A model generated the notes under the pieces. It did not search any database. It was not told where the DNA came from and saw nothing but the letters and a program-made list of their open reading frames with translations. A stretch of DNA of 64,000 nt from Candidatus Helarchaeota archaeon (GTDB lineage Archaea > Asgardarchaeota > Lokiarchaeia > Helarchaeales > RDOG01), in assembly GCA_019058315.1 (NCBI GenBank), contig JAHPZH010000001.1:1129432-1193431 (forward strand), written 5' to 3'. Shown here piece after piece: positions 54,946-64,000 of this stretch. Numbering within the stretch: position 1 is the stretch's first letter; every line of letters starts with the position of its first letter. Position numbers and translations under genes: made by a program.

Positions 54946-56965
54946 AAGAATTCAATTGGAAAATATAAGAAGTTATATCGGCTTAGATTTGAAATTTCCA
55001 ATTGATTCAATTCTATTATGGGGGGATATTGGCTCAGGGAAGTCTACTATCTTAATGTCAATAGCTTTTGCATTATTTGGATTTCATAATAATATTAGTG
55101 GTAATACATTACTTCGTCATGGTAAAAATAATGGAAAAGTAAGATTGACTTTTCAAATAGAAGATAAGGAAATTATTATTGAAAGAACCTTAAAGCGCTC
55201 AAAAACGTCCATTAATCAAGATAAAGGTAAAATAAGAGTAAACAGTACAGAATCTGAGAAATCTCCAAGAGAAATAAAAGCAAACGTATTAAATTTGATA
55301 GGATATCCTGATGATTTATTAAATAAAAAAGAATTATCGATCTTTCAATATACTGTTTATACTCCTCAAGAAGAAATTAAGAAAATTCTTTATGATTCTG
55401 CTGATAATAGACTTCAGGTTTTAAAAAACGTCTTTGAGATAGAAAAATATAAGCGAATCCAAAATAATATTTCGAATTTTATTACTCAAATTAATTCTAA
55501 AAATAGATATCTTAAAGGACTTACAAGTGACTTATCAGACAAAAAAATTCAGCTAGATGAATTAGATAAAGATATTATTCAGAAAACTAAAGAATTAAGG
55601 ATAAAAACTTCTGAATTGAATATTTTAACGAACCAGAAAAAAACGAAAAAGGCTGAGCTTAAAGAGGTCATGGATAAATTTAATGAATTTAGCGACATAA
55701 AGGAAGATCTGGCTAAGAAGAGCGCTTTTGCTTCTTCATCTAAAAAAAGTATGGATAAGTTAAATAAATCCATAGATAATACAAGAAGTAAAATTGACGA
55801 ACTCAATAATAAAATTGGTAAATTTGTTAATTTAAAACCACCTACAGAATTAAATCTTAATCAATTAACTAAAAAGAAAAAATCCTTAGAATCTGAGATT
55901 TCGAAAGAGAGGAAAAATGAGGGTAGAATATCAACAAGAATTGAACAACTTGAGAGGATTTTAGAGGATAAAATATGTGAAGTTTGTGAACAAGAAGTCC
56001 AAGATGTTGAAAAATTTGAACATAGAATTTTGGATTATAAAAAGTCTCTTAATAAATTAATAGAAGAATTAAATAAAAATGAGGAAGAAAAAAAAGAAAC
56101 TGATTCAATAATTACAAAATTGACAGATTATACAAGTGCTCTAGAGAGGAATAAGATTTTCATTAACCAATTAGATGAAAAAAAAGAAGAATTTGAGAAT
56201 CTAAATGGGGATATTGATAATGAAATCGAAGTTTTTGATAAATTAACTAAAGAAATCGCTGAATTAGATGAAGTACTTGATAAATACAAAGGTATTGAAG
56301 ATGAAAAAAATGTTAAAGAACAAGAACTTGAGCAAATTGAAGATAATTTAAATCAAGTATCTAAAGCAAAATCAGCATTAGAAGCTGATATTAAAACTTT
56401 TGATAGATATAAAACAAATTTAAAGGAAGAAATAGAAAGTAAAGAAAAAGCACAAGAATTTAGCATTAAAATACTTCAAATTAAGGAATGGTTACAACAT
56501 TTATCCGAAGTATTACAAAGTATTGAAAAAGAAGTAATGGTTAATATTTGGAACCAATTTAATACTGCATTTCAAAATTGGTTTAATTTATTAATTGAAG
56601 ATGAATCAATTCAGGTTAAAATTGATGATTCATTTGCACCTGAAATAATCCAAAATGGATATATAACAGATTATGAGCAAAATTTAAGTGGTGGTGAGAA
56701 AACTTCAGTAGCATTAGCGTATAGGCTTGCTCTCAACAGGATTATTAATTTAGAAAATGAACAAATTAAAACTAAGGACCTACTAATATTGGATGAACCT
56801 ACAGATGGTTTTAGTAGTCAACAGCTCCAAAATATTAGGGATATTTTACATAAATTAAATACAAAACAAACAATCATCGTTTCACATGAACCAGAAATTG
56901 AAAGTTTTGTAGCCCATACTATTAAAATTGACAAAAAGAATCATGTATCAAGTGTTATTAAATAA
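54935..56965 (+). CDS. rad50: Rad50 ATPase with short coiled coil
   Basis: A 676-aa SMC-like ATPase. Walker A GDIGSGKS is at 30-37. Two coiled-coil arms of roughly 170 residues each flank the zinc-hook CEVC (Cys348 and Cys351). Signature LSGGEK is at 584-589, Walker B LLILDEPTDG near 611-620. Archaeal Rad50 proteins are usually around 850-1000 aa, so the arms are markedly shortened while the hook is kept in the middle. It forms a heterotetramer with Mre11. Confidence 0.93.
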   Translation: MIIKRIQLENIRSYIGLDLKFPIDSILLWGDIGSGKSTILMSIAFALFGFHNNISGNTLLRHGKNNGKVRLTFQIEDKEIIIERTLKRSKTSINQDKGKIRVNSTESEKSPREIKANVLNLIGYPDDLLNKKELSIFQYTVYTPQEEIKKILYDSADNRLQVLKNVFEIEKYKRIQNNISNFITQINSKNRYLKGLTSDLSDKKIQLDELDKDIIQKTKELRIKTSELNILTNQKKTKKAELKEVMDKFNEFSDIKEDLAKKSAFASSSKKSMDKLNKSIDNTRSKIDELNNKIGKFVNLKPPTELNLNQLTKKKKSLESEISKERKNEGRISTRIEQLERILEDKICEVCEQEVQDVEKFEHRILDYKKSLNKLIEELNKNEEEKKETDSIITKLTDYTSALERNKIFINQLDEKKEEFENLNGDIDNEIEVFDKLTKEIAELDEVLDKYKGIEDEKNVKEQELEQIEDNLNQVSKAKSALEADIKTFDRYKTNLKEEIESKEKAQEFSIKILQIKEWLQHLSEVLQSIEKEVMVNIWNQFNTAFQNWFNLLIEDESIQVKIDDSFAPEIIQNGYITDYEQNLSGGEKTSVALAYRLALNRIINLENEQIKTKDLLILDEPTDGFSSQQLQNIRDILHKLNTKQTIIVSHEPEIESFVAHTIKIDKKNHVSSVIK

Positions 56966-57003
56966 ATTTTTAGTGTTTAAATCAAATTTCGAAATTTATA
57001 TTA

Positions 57004-57110
57004 AAAGGGTGAGTCTCACCCTCACCGTAAAAGGGGAATGTAGGGAGGAGGGGATTTTAAAAAAGAGTAGTGAGGGGAGACTCCCAATTTCAACAACCCT
57101 ACTACTTTAA
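57004..57110. ncRNA. G/C-rich structured element downstream of rad50 (candidate RNA or palindromic repeat)
   Basis: Within a very AT-rich 336-base gap, about 100 bases are distinctly G/C-rich and foldable. An upstream arm, 57007-57025 (GGGTGAGTCTCACCCTCAC), can pair with 57070-57085 (GTGAGGGGAGACTCCC), giving about 16 base pairs with two small bulges. AGTAGTGAGGG (57066-57076) can alternatively pair with CCCTACTACT (57098-57107), so the pairings compete. The loop has a G-tract cluster (57033-57053). GGGTGAG-T-CTCACCC is itself a palindrome. It could be a noncoding RNA, a leader of the downstream hydrolase gene, or a dispersed palindromic repeat. The strand is unknown. The rest of the gap is featureless A/T sequence. 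Confidence 0.45.
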
Positions 57111-57301
57111 TGAAAAAAAATTATTTGAATTCATATTTAAATTTACCTAAAAATTCGAAATTTTTTTTGGATTTTTTAAAGACTTTTATCGGAATTTTTA
57201 ATTTAATTTTAAAATTCTTAAAAAATTTTATCAAAATTACGAGATTTTTTGAATGATTCAAATAATTTTATAAAAAATACAAATCAAATATGTATTAGAA
57301 G

Positions 57302-58180
57302 GTGAACAAAATTAAAGAAGCTAAGCTAATAAGCAAAATGCAGCCAAGAAAAATGCCTCCTGATATAGAATTTGAGTATAAAAATATCAAGGTAGGTAAT
57401 TATAACTTAACTTATTGGGATGAAGGACCAAAAGATAGCTTAACGATTAGTTTTCTTCATGGTTATACGGGAGATATCGATGGATGGTATTATCAAGTTT
57501 CGGAATTTTCAAAAAACTACAGATGTCTGGCACATAATCACAGATGTCATGGGTCTTCCGAATCTAAAAATGAACCTGTAAGTATTAAAGATTTAGCAGA
57601 AGATTTCCTTGAATTATTAGATAAATTAAATATTTTGGAAAAAATTATTGTAAATGGACACTCAATGGGAGGGATGATAGCACAGCGATTTGCATTAGAT
57701 CATCCCGATAGGGTTAAAGCCCTAATTTTAACAGATACAGCTCCAAAATTACCTATTGAGGATGAGATGATTGATCAAGTTAAGAATATGGGAGTATATG
57801 AATTAGCAAAAATGATGGAGAAAATGTTTTCAATTCCCGTAAGAAAAAGACCTCCAGAATTACGTGAATACTATAAAAATTTATCTGAGTGGGAAGTAGA
57901 GAAGAAAAAAGACCTCCCTACTTATATGGGCGTTAATTTTTTAAAAGCACTAGGTGATTGGGATGTTGTTGAGCAATTACATGAGATTAAAGTTCCTACC
58001 TTAATAGTATTTGGAGAAAAAGACACATTAACAGATAAAAAGGCATATAGTAATTTATTAAATGAAAAGATTCCAAATTCAATACTTGAAATAATTAAAG
58101 ATGCTGGCCATGGACCTCCTTTGGAACAAACTGATGAATATAATAGAATTATTGGTGAATTTATCAAAAAATACGAGTAA
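57302..58180 (+). CDS. Alpha/beta-hydrolase
   Basis: A 292-aa alpha/beta-hydrolase fold enzyme with the oxyanion region FLHGYTG, the nucleophile elbow GHSMGG near 118-123, the acid in FGEKDTLT and the catalytic His in DAGHGPPLE. It is likely an esterase or C-C hydrolase; the short helical cap is about 60 residues. The start is GTG at 57302; ATG at 57338 is possible. There is no signal peptide. It is convergent with the acyl-CoA synthetase gene, with one base between stops. Confidence 0.88.
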   Translation: MNKIKEAKLISKMQPRKMPPDIEFEYKNIKVGNYNLTYWDEGPKDSLTISFLHGYTGDIDGWYYQVSEFSKNYRCLAHNHRCHGSSESKNEPVSIKDLAEDFLELLDKLNILEKIIVNGHSMGGMIAQRFALDHPDRVKALILTDTAPKLPIEDEMIDQVKNMGVYELAKMMEKMFSIPVRKRPPELREYYKNLSEWEVEKKKDLPTYMGVNFLKALGDWDVVEQLHEIKVPTLIVFGEKDTLTDKKAYSNLLNEKIPNSILEIIKDAGHGPPLEQTDEYNRIIGEFIKKYE

Positions 58181-58181
58181 T

Positions 58182-59648
58182 TTATTTTTTTTCTTTTTTC
58201 AATTTATTCTGATAGTACTGATACATTTTAGATAGAACATTTGCTGCGGTTTCTGGTTGTGAATATATTACAATTTGCTTTTTGTACTCTTCTTGAACCT
58301 CTTCTGAAGATAGCGCGACTGCAACAATGGGTTTTTTACCAATATCAACTAATTTTTTAATATTTTTAACAAAACGCATATCTGTTTTTTCAAATTCTTT
58401 AATTAGCACTTGTAAATCTTCTTCAGGAATATTTACAATTTGTTGATATTTTTTTAAATTTTCAAATGCTAACCCAGTTAACACACCAAGCACTACGATT
58501 CCATCCATTCCAGAATCAGATAGAATTTTTAAGCTTTTTAATTGATTTCTACGATCTAATGTACCCACGAGATCAATGGGATTACTTTTTGACCAATATG
58601 GTGGCAAAATCTTATTTAAATCTTCAATAGCCACCTCTGAAAGTGGTGGAACTTCGAGGCCAACTTGCATTAAATGGTCTGCGCACACTACAGCCCATCC
58701 TCCACCCCAGCTTAAAATTCCTATTCTTTTTCCTTTAAGAGGAGGTAATTTACTGAAAGCTTTTGCAAGATCTAATAATTCTAAACTCGTGCTAGCTTCA
58801 ATAACTCCTGCTTGCTTGAACATAGATTGAATAATTACCCAAGAACCTGCAATAGAGCCTGTGTGAGAGTGGGCAGCTTTAGAGCCTGCAGCAGTTTTTC
58901 CAGCCTTATAAACAATAATTGGTTTATGAGGAGTTATCTTTTTGGCAACCTCTAAGAATTTTTTTCCATCTCTTAGTCCTTCAATATAACATAAAATTAC
59001 TTTTGTATCTGGATCTTGACCTAAATATTCGAGATAATCTTCCGTTCGCAACATAATTTCATTTCCAGAGCTGACAAATTTTGAAAATCCAATTCCTTGC
59101 ATTTCTCCTAAAGACATCAATTGGGTACCAAGATTTCCAGATTGTGAAATAAATCCTATATTTCCGGGGATAGGGTTAATAGGAGGCATTAATCCGTAAA
59201 ATTTATGGTGGGGATTACATATACCCATAGTATTTGGTCCTATAATTTGAATCTTATAATTATTAGCAATTTTAATAACCTCTTTTTCCAAATCTCTACC
59301 ATCATGACCTATTTCGCTAAAACCACCCGCAATTATGACACAAGATTTAACACCAGCTTCACCACATTCTTCTAAAACATTAAAAATCTTTGTAGATGGC
59401 AAAGCAACATAAACCAGATCAATAATGCCTCTAATATCTTTAATACTTGGAAAAGAGCGAATACCATAAATTCTTTTATGTTTCGGATTTACAAGAAATA
59501 ATTTTTCCTTGTAACCTCCAATCACTATATTAGCAGCTATAATTGCCCCCCATTTCATAAAGTTGGGACTAACACCAATAATTGCAACATTTTTTGGTGT
59601 AAAAACTGAAGAAAAATCGAGTTTCCAATTAACCAAATTTAACACCAT
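58182..59648 (-). CDS. ADP-forming acyl-CoA synthetase, alpha-type subunit
   Basis: A 488-aa protein of the NDP-forming acyl-CoA synthetase (ACD) family. A CoA-binding Rossmann domain covers about 12-140 (FTPKNVAIIGVSP, IIGPNTMGICNP), then succinyl-CoA-ligase-like domains with ISQSGNLG and the phosphohistidine-type SHTGSIAGS. It is a stand-alone alpha subunit; the ATP-grasp beta subunit is not in the window. It would convert acyl-CoA plus ADP and phosphate to acid plus ATP, the usual energy-conserving step in archaeal fermentation. The acyl specificity is unknown. Confidence 0.9.
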   Translation of the reverse strand: MVLNLVNWKLDFSSVFTPKNVAIIGVSPNFMKWGAIIAANIVIGGYKEKLFLVNPKHKRIYGIRSFPSIKDIRGIIDLVYVALPSTKIFNVLEECGEAGVKSCVIIAGGFSEIGHDGRDLEKEVIKIANNYKIQIIGPNTMGICNPHHKFYGLMPPINPIPGNIGFISQSGNLGTQLMSLGEMQGIGFSKFVSSGNEIMLRTEDYLEYLGQDPDTKVILCYIEGLRDGKKFLEVAKKITPHKPIIVYKAGKTAAGSKAAHSHTGSIAGSWVIIQSMFKQAGVIEASTSLELLDLAKAFSKLPPLKGKRIGILSWGGGWAVVCADHLMQVGLEVPPLSEVAIEDLNKILPPYWSKSNPIDLVGTLDRRNQLKSLKILSDSGMDGIVVLGVLTGLAFENLKKYQQIVNIPEEDLQVLIKEFEKTDMRFVKNIKKLVDIGKKPIVAVALSSEEVQEEYKKQIVIYSQPETAANVLSKMYQYYQNKLKKEKK

Positions 59649-59717
59649 AAATTCATAGCTGTTGACTAAAGAATTATTTCCAAGATTTAAGTTAAATTCA
59701 GATTAATCACTTATATT

Positions 59718-62378
59718 TTATAATTCTTTTAAGAGTTTTAAAGCTTCTTCGTAATCTGGATCGATTTCAAGAGCTTTTTTCACGCATTCTTCGGATTCTG
59801 CCTTGTTATTTAGCTTTTTATGAGCAATTCCTAGGTAATACCAAGCCTCTTTAGATTGAGGACGGAATCCAACAGCTATTTTTAGATATTGCATTGCTTT
59901 TTGATGATTTCCTAATTCTAAATAAGATTTTCCACAATCAAACCGGGGAGAATAATCATCCTCTATATATATTGCCCTTTCAAAATATTCGATTGCCTCT
60001 TGGTATTTTTTAAGACCATTAAGGGCCCAACCAACACTGTGTAGTGCATGTTGATCCATTGGATTTAGTTCTATAGCTTTTTTACAATATTCATAAGCTT
60101 TTTCATATTGACCCCATTGACCATAAGTCCAACCAGTATTGTTCCACACTAGATTGCTATTAGGAAAAATTTTTAAAGCCTCTTCTCCAGACTCAGCAGA
60201 TTTTTCATAATCTTTTATTTTACAATAGGCTAAGATTAAATTGTTCCATGATGTTTCCCATTCGTTATTAAAGTCAATGGATTTTAGATACCACTCAATT
60301 TCCTTTTCATAATTACCCATTCGACGATATGCAAAACCAATATTATACATAATTCTATTATTATCCACACCTTCTGGATCTTTCCTTAGAATCTCCAGGT
60401 AATTTTCAATTGCTTTTTCAAATTTTTTCTGATTTAAATATTCATAAGCTAACTTATCTTGATAATAACGATCATCTGGATGGGATCTAACGTTTTCTAT
60501 TAAATCGTTTAATAATTGTTCATTTTTTGATTCTTCTAATTCCTCTAAAAGCCTTTTTACATCTTGGTTATCGGGCTGAAGTTCTAATAATTTTTTAAAT
60601 GATTCATAAGCTCCTCTAAAATCTCCACTTTCTTTCTGGGCAATCCCAAACATGTTCCAATATTCTGGATTGTCCTCATATTCGTCGGAATACCTTAATT
60701 CATCAAAACAATTTGTCATCCTTTCATAATCTTGTTTCAACTTAAACAGTGCAAATCCCATATCAAATAAAGATGGTTGATGCCAATATTGAAGTTCAAG
60801 AGCTTTTTCTAATTTCTCTTTGGCTTTTTCATACTTTCCTAACTTGTTATAAGCCCATCCAATTGAATGCCAAGAGTATGCGGCATTAGGATCAAGATCT
60901 ACCGCTTTTTGACAATACTCCAAAGTTTTATCATACTGTCCAATCTGACCAAGACTCCACCCTAAACCATTCCAAGCATCAGCCATTTGAGGATCAAGTT
61001 CGGTTGCTTTCTGAAAATAATTTGCTGCTTTTTGCCAATCTTTAATGTCAATATAATTATTTCCCTGAGTATACCATGTGTCTGCATCATTAGGATTCTC
61101 TTCCAATTCTTTCTCTTTTTCTCTAATATATTCTTTAGACCTTAAACTATTAAAGAATTCGTTAAGGAATTTATTGATGGTAGAGTCTTCTATATTAGTA
61201 GAATTTCTAAGCGTTCTTAATTCTTGAGTGCTTAAAATCAAATTATTTCCTAAAAAGATTATTGTTTCTTTTTTAGATTCTTCAACCATATTTATAATAG
61301 CTGCAGAAAATACTCCTGTCGTAATCTTATCCTTTATTTTTTTAAGGAATCCTAAATAGGCAGATTTAACCTCTGCTTTATCAATAATCAAATGTTGAAA
61401 TAACAAGGTCAAGACTGAGAGGGATATATCACTTAATAATGCAGTGGAGGAGAATTCATAATTTTTCTTGGAAATTACTTCAATGATTTTATCAATTGCT
61501 CTTTTTACTCCTTCATTTGATAATATTTTAGCAGCCCCTCTGATTATTTTCTCATCTTTCTCTTCAAGTGCCTCTATTAGCAGATTCTCAGCCTTTGGGG
61601 TCTTAGATCTCCCAAGTGCCCACATTGCCTCCCATTTTATGAATTCATCATCACTTTTGAGTAATTTAATCAAGGGATCAATTGCTCTTTCACCTCCGAT
61701 TTCCCCAAGAGCTTTTATAGTTCGTAATACTACATTTCTATTCTCATCTTCTAGCAATTTAAGCAAAGGTTCTATAGATTTGTTATCCCCAATCCTTCCA
61801 AGAGCACCTACTGCCTCTCGTCTAATAAAACTATTTTTATCCTTAAGGGACTCAGTTAAAGAATCCAAAACGTCAGGGAATTTCAGTTTTCCCAAAGTTT
61901 TGATAGCTTCTAATCTGACCATTTCTGATTTATCATTTAGAAATTTGGCGATATCTTTAGCAGATATTTGGGCATCTAATATACCTAGCGTCTTGATTGC
62001 TTCAATACGAACTTTTTCTTCAGGATCTTCTAATAATTTAATGAGAGGATCGATTGCCTTTGTAATACCATCTATATTTCGGATGGAAATAATGGCAGCA
62101 ATTCTTACATCAACATTTTTATCGTTTAATAAATCAATAAGATGATGTTCCTTCCCTTCTGGATTCCTTCCAATTGCAAAAGCCGCCTCTTCTCGAATTT
62201 TTTCATACTTATCTTTTGAAGCTTGAACTAAAGTTGAGAAAATTTTTTTTCCACCAATTTCCCCTAAGACTTTTAACGCTTCTTTACGAATAAGATAATT
62301 ATATTCATCAGAATTATTGTAAATTTCCTTTAATTTATCAGTATCTCTTTTTTCTTTCGATGACTTTACAACAAACAA
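59718..62378 (-). CDS. HEAT-repeat plus TPR scaffold protein
   Basis: A large 886-aa all-helical protein. Residues about 20-300 are eight or nine PBS-lyase-type HEAT repeats (for example RIEAIKTLGILD, RREAVGALGRIGDNKSIEPLLKLL). Residues 300-425 are a helical linker. Residues 427-886 hold roughly a dozen TPRs in two blocks (AWNGLGWSLGQIGQYDKTLEYCQKA and similar), separated near 600-640 by a Glu-rich helix. No enzyme domain or signal peptide is present, so it is probably a cytoplasmic protein-protein scaffold. It starts at TTG, immediately after an in-frame stop, with GGAAG upstream. Confidence 0.82.
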   Translation of the reverse strand: MFVVKSSKEKRDTDKLKEIYNNSDEYNYLIRKEALKVLGEIGGKKIFSTLVQASKDKYEKIREEAAFAIGRNPEGKEHHLIDLLNDKNVDVRIAAIISIRNIDGITKAIDPLIKLLEDPEEKVRIEAIKTLGILDAQISAKDIAKFLNDKSEMVRLEAIKTLGKLKFPDVLDSLTESLKDKNSFIRREAVGALGRIGDNKSIEPLLKLLEDENRNVVLRTIKALGEIGGERAIDPLIKLLKSDDEFIKWEAMWALGRSKTPKAENLLIEALEEKDEKIIRGAAKILSNEGVKRAIDKIIEVISKKNYEFSSTALLSDISLSVLTLLFQHLIIDKAEVKSAYLGFLKKIKDKITTGVFSAAIINMVEESKKETIIFLGNNLILSTQELRTLRNSTNIEDSTINKFLNEFFNSLRSKEYIREKEKELEENPNDADTWYTQGNNYIDIKDWQKAANYFQKATELDPQMADAWNGLGWSLGQIGQYDKTLEYCQKAVDLDPNAAYSWHSIGWAYNKLGKYEKAKEKLEKALELQYWHQPSLFDMGFALFKLKQDYERMTNCFDELRYSDEYEDNPEYWNMFGIAQKESGDFRGAYESFKKLLELQPDNQDVKRLLEELEESKNEQLLNDLIENVRSHPDDRYYQDKLAYEYLNQKKFEKAIENYLEILRKDPEGVDNNRIMYNIGFAYRRMGNYEKEIEWYLKSIDFNNEWETSWNNLILAYCKIKDYEKSAESGEEALKIFPNSNLVWNNTGWTYGQWGQYEKAYEYCKKAIELNPMDQHALHSVGWALNGLKKYQEAIEYFERAIYIEDDYSPRFDCGKSYLELGNHQKAMQYLKIAVGFRPQSKEAWYYLGIAHKKLNNKAESEECVKKALEIDPDYEEALKLLKEL

Positions 62379-62581
62379 TTAATTCATCTTCCATTATTTA
62401 TTTTCTTTCAATAATAATAACTAAAAGTTGATTTCTTTTTAAAAAACTTTCATTTGATTATTTTTTAATCAATAATTAAAGTTTATATCATGAAATAATA
62501 CTTTAATTAATGCAATTAAAAAAATTTAATTACATTAAATTATAAAATTTTCTAGAAATTGGGTTCGATGGAGAAAAAAAC

Positions 62582-64000
62582 ATGAATTTCGGTGAAACCT
62601 ACTTATTTTATTTAAAAAGTGCAGATGAGAAGTATTATCGAGTTTCTATCTATGAAGAAGAAGAAAGAACGTATTATTACAGACGAGAATACAAGAAATT
62701 TCGGTATTGTATGAGAATTTTATATGATAAAAAGAATGGAAACAGGTTTAAAAAACTCGATGTTGAAAAAGATAAACAAAATAAGGCAAGATCCCCATTT
62801 TATAAGCGTATTGGCAAACCTAGAGCAGGTTATGATCCTTATTATGTGTCATATTATGATAAATTTGAAGAACTAATCCCCGAAACCCCCGAACAATTTC
62901 TAGAAGTTCTAGGTTTAGAAGATTGCGAATATATTACCGAAGATGAATATGTTAATGCTATTTTTTCATCAATTAAAGATATAGTTGCCCCTGAAGACTA
63001 TGTAAAAAAAGAGAGACGATACCCACACGACTTAAAACGACTTTTAATGATAGCCATGGCAGGCGGCAGACCAACTCAGCGTAATTCGGCCATGAAACGA
63101 ATTTTAAAATGGAGCGATCAAGCTTCTGAGTCATATCATTTCCTAATAGAACATGGTTTGCAAGAAACTATGTTTGGGGCATTGATTTTAGCTACTAAAT
63201 ATAAGATTCTAGGTCTCGAAGATGTGGTAAAGAAAATTGCTGATTCAACAGACGAAGAAAGGGCTTGGATAGAAGGTTATAGCTTCAAATTTGCTCCAAT
63301 TTATGCTAATTTATATTTACATGCTATAACGAACGGTCAACAACCATACATTTGGAAAGACATAGAAAAAATAGCTAATTTAATGCCATCAGATTTTGAA
63401 AACGCTATAAATTTCTTTACAAGTTACACAAAAAAGCCAGATAATGCTTCCACTTATTCTTTTGGTTATGATTTTAAAAAGAAGTATAATGTTGATGACA
63501 ACAACTGGCTACTTATACCAGAATATTTGAAGAATAAAACCATGGATGAAAAATATGAACTTCTTTTAAATGTGGCTAATGGTATTAAATTGACTTATGA
63601 TTATTCAAAATTACATTTTTTATTCAGAACTCCATTTAAAGTTGCTGAGTTAGGCAGGTTTTTGGATCTTCTAGCTTTTATAATGCATCTTATAGACCGA
63701 GACAATTGTACTTGTGGAACTTGTGCTTATTTAAGGCGAAGAGCTAAGCGAGTATTGAAAGAATGGGGAAGGGAAAAGTCTGAAGATTATATTAAAACTG
63801 TAGCCTTATTTTTTGCGCTTCAACCAGAATGGGTTGCCCCATCTTATTATTCTGAACGTTATAGATGGCAATTATTTTACAATAGGCGTATTATTAGGGA
63901 TTTACTTTATGGTAAAAGTAAAAGATCGGGATGGAATGGTCAACTAGTCCGAGGAGACTCGCCCGATATTTTATCTGACGAGCATTGGCAGACTCGTGAA
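62582..64000 (+). CDS. Large hypothetical protein, truncated by right edge
   Basis: An open frame of 473 codons from ATG 62582 (GGAG eight bases upstream) runs without a stop past the window end. The N-terminus is Tyr/Arg/Glu-rich (YYYRREYKKFRY). A helical middle contains MAGGRPTQRN, and a CTCGTC cluster (NCTCGTCAYLRRRAKRVLKEW, about 378-395) could bind zinc. I recognise no family. It is transcribed divergently from the HEAT/TPR gene, and the 200-base region between them may hold both promoters. Confidence 0.75.
   Translation, partial: MNFGETYLFYLKSADEKYYRVSIYEEEERTYYYRREYKKFRYCMRILYDKKNGNRFKKLDVEKDKQNKARSPFYKRIGKPRAGYDPYYVSYYDKFEELIPETPEQFLEVLGLEDCEYITEDEYVNAIFSSIKDIVAPEDYVKKERRYPHDLKRLLMIAMAGGRPTQRNSAMKRILKWSDQASESYHFLIEHGLQETMFGALILATKYKILGLEDVVKKIADSTDEERAWIEGYSFKFAPIYANLYLHAITNGQQPYIWKDIEKIANLMPSDFENAINFFTSYTKKPDNASTYSFGYDFKKKYNVDDNNWLLIPEYLKNKTMDEKYELLLNVANGIKLTYDYSKLHFLFRTPFKVAELGRFLDLLAFIMHLIDRDNCTCGTCAYLRRRAKRVLKEWGREKSEDYIKTVALFFALQPEWVAPSYYSERYRWQLFYNRRIIRDLLYGKSKRSGWNGQLVRGDSPDILSDEHWQTRE

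Noticed and set aside
56928..57110. A 60-codon frame running from the end of rad50 through the G/C-rich element
   Set aside because: It begins inside rad50 in another frame, has no ribosome site and crosses the palindromic structure; the composition reflects the element, not a protein.
1..64000. CRISPR arrays, tRNA or rRNA genes, insertion sequences, prophage
   Set aside because: I saw no regularly spaced repeats, no tRNA arm consensus, no rRNA sequence and no transposase or integrase frame, although a tRNA with introns could escape reading by eye.

Overview
This is an AT-rich, gene-dense prokaryotic window with about 55 protein genes and no rRNA, tRNA, CRISPR array, insertion sequence or prophage that I can recognise. 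Information-processing genes mark it as archaeal: a nurA-herA-mre11-rad50 cluster, an archaeal-type ATP-dependent DNA ligase and TATA-box-like elements upstream of genes. Two membrane proteins end in RING-like zinc domains. Together with two FAD oxidase/HdrD-like Fe-S pairs, an ADP-forming acyl-CoA synthetase, three DUF362 proteins and V4R-type proteins, they make an Asgard (Lokiarchaeia-like) archaeon the best guess. This is inference, because no rRNA or ribosomal marker is present. TTG is a frequent start codon, and several starts are fixed by GGAGG/GGTGG-like Shine-Dalgarno sequences.

Layout. 1-6.4 kb: a partial gene, a PLP-dependent decarboxylase, a thiolase, a small zinc protein and a large six-hairpin-glycosidase-like protein. 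6.5-9.1 kb: two membrane proteins sharing a ribbon/RING-like/ribbon zinc module, the first with an eight-bladed beta-propeller. 9.1-17.2 kb (mostly minus strand): a sulfatase, two DUF362 proteins, an M28 peptidase, a first FAD oxidase plus Fe-S pair and a 59-aa ORF. 17.3-25.3 kb: a galactokinase-like GHMP kinase, a TPR protein, an acyl-CoA/AMP ligase, a split UxaA/SuyAB-type lyase, DNA ligase and a DUF47 protein. 25.6-33.1 kb: a seven-gene ABC importer operon (secreted repeat protein, 54-aa membrane peptide, binding protein, fused permease, two ATPases, membrane protein). 33-41.5 kb: a ketopantoate-reductase-like protein, an MFS transporter, a GH4 enzyme, a flavodoxin, a second FAD/Fe-S pair and small proteins. 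41.5-45.8 kb: a PadR - BtrH_N/DUF4872 - short UvrA operon. 45.9-50.4 kb: two V4R-like proteins, small membrane proteins and a third DUF362 protein. 50.9-57 kb: the DNA-end-processing cluster. 57-57.1 kb: a G/C-rich, strongly foldable intergenic element. 57.3-64 kb: an alpha/beta hydrolase, an acyl-CoA synthetase, a HEAT+TPR scaffold and a large unknown gene cut by the window edge.

Together the genes suggest a heterotrophic anaerobe that handles acyl-CoAs, hydroxy acids and sugars (thiolase, CoA ligases, FAD/Fe-S oxidases, GH4, sulfatase, GHMP kinase, UxaA-type lyase). The observations I would check first are the complementary degeneration of the two ABC ATPases, the paired RING-like membrane proteins, the PadR/BtrH/UvrA2 operon and the structured element after rad50.
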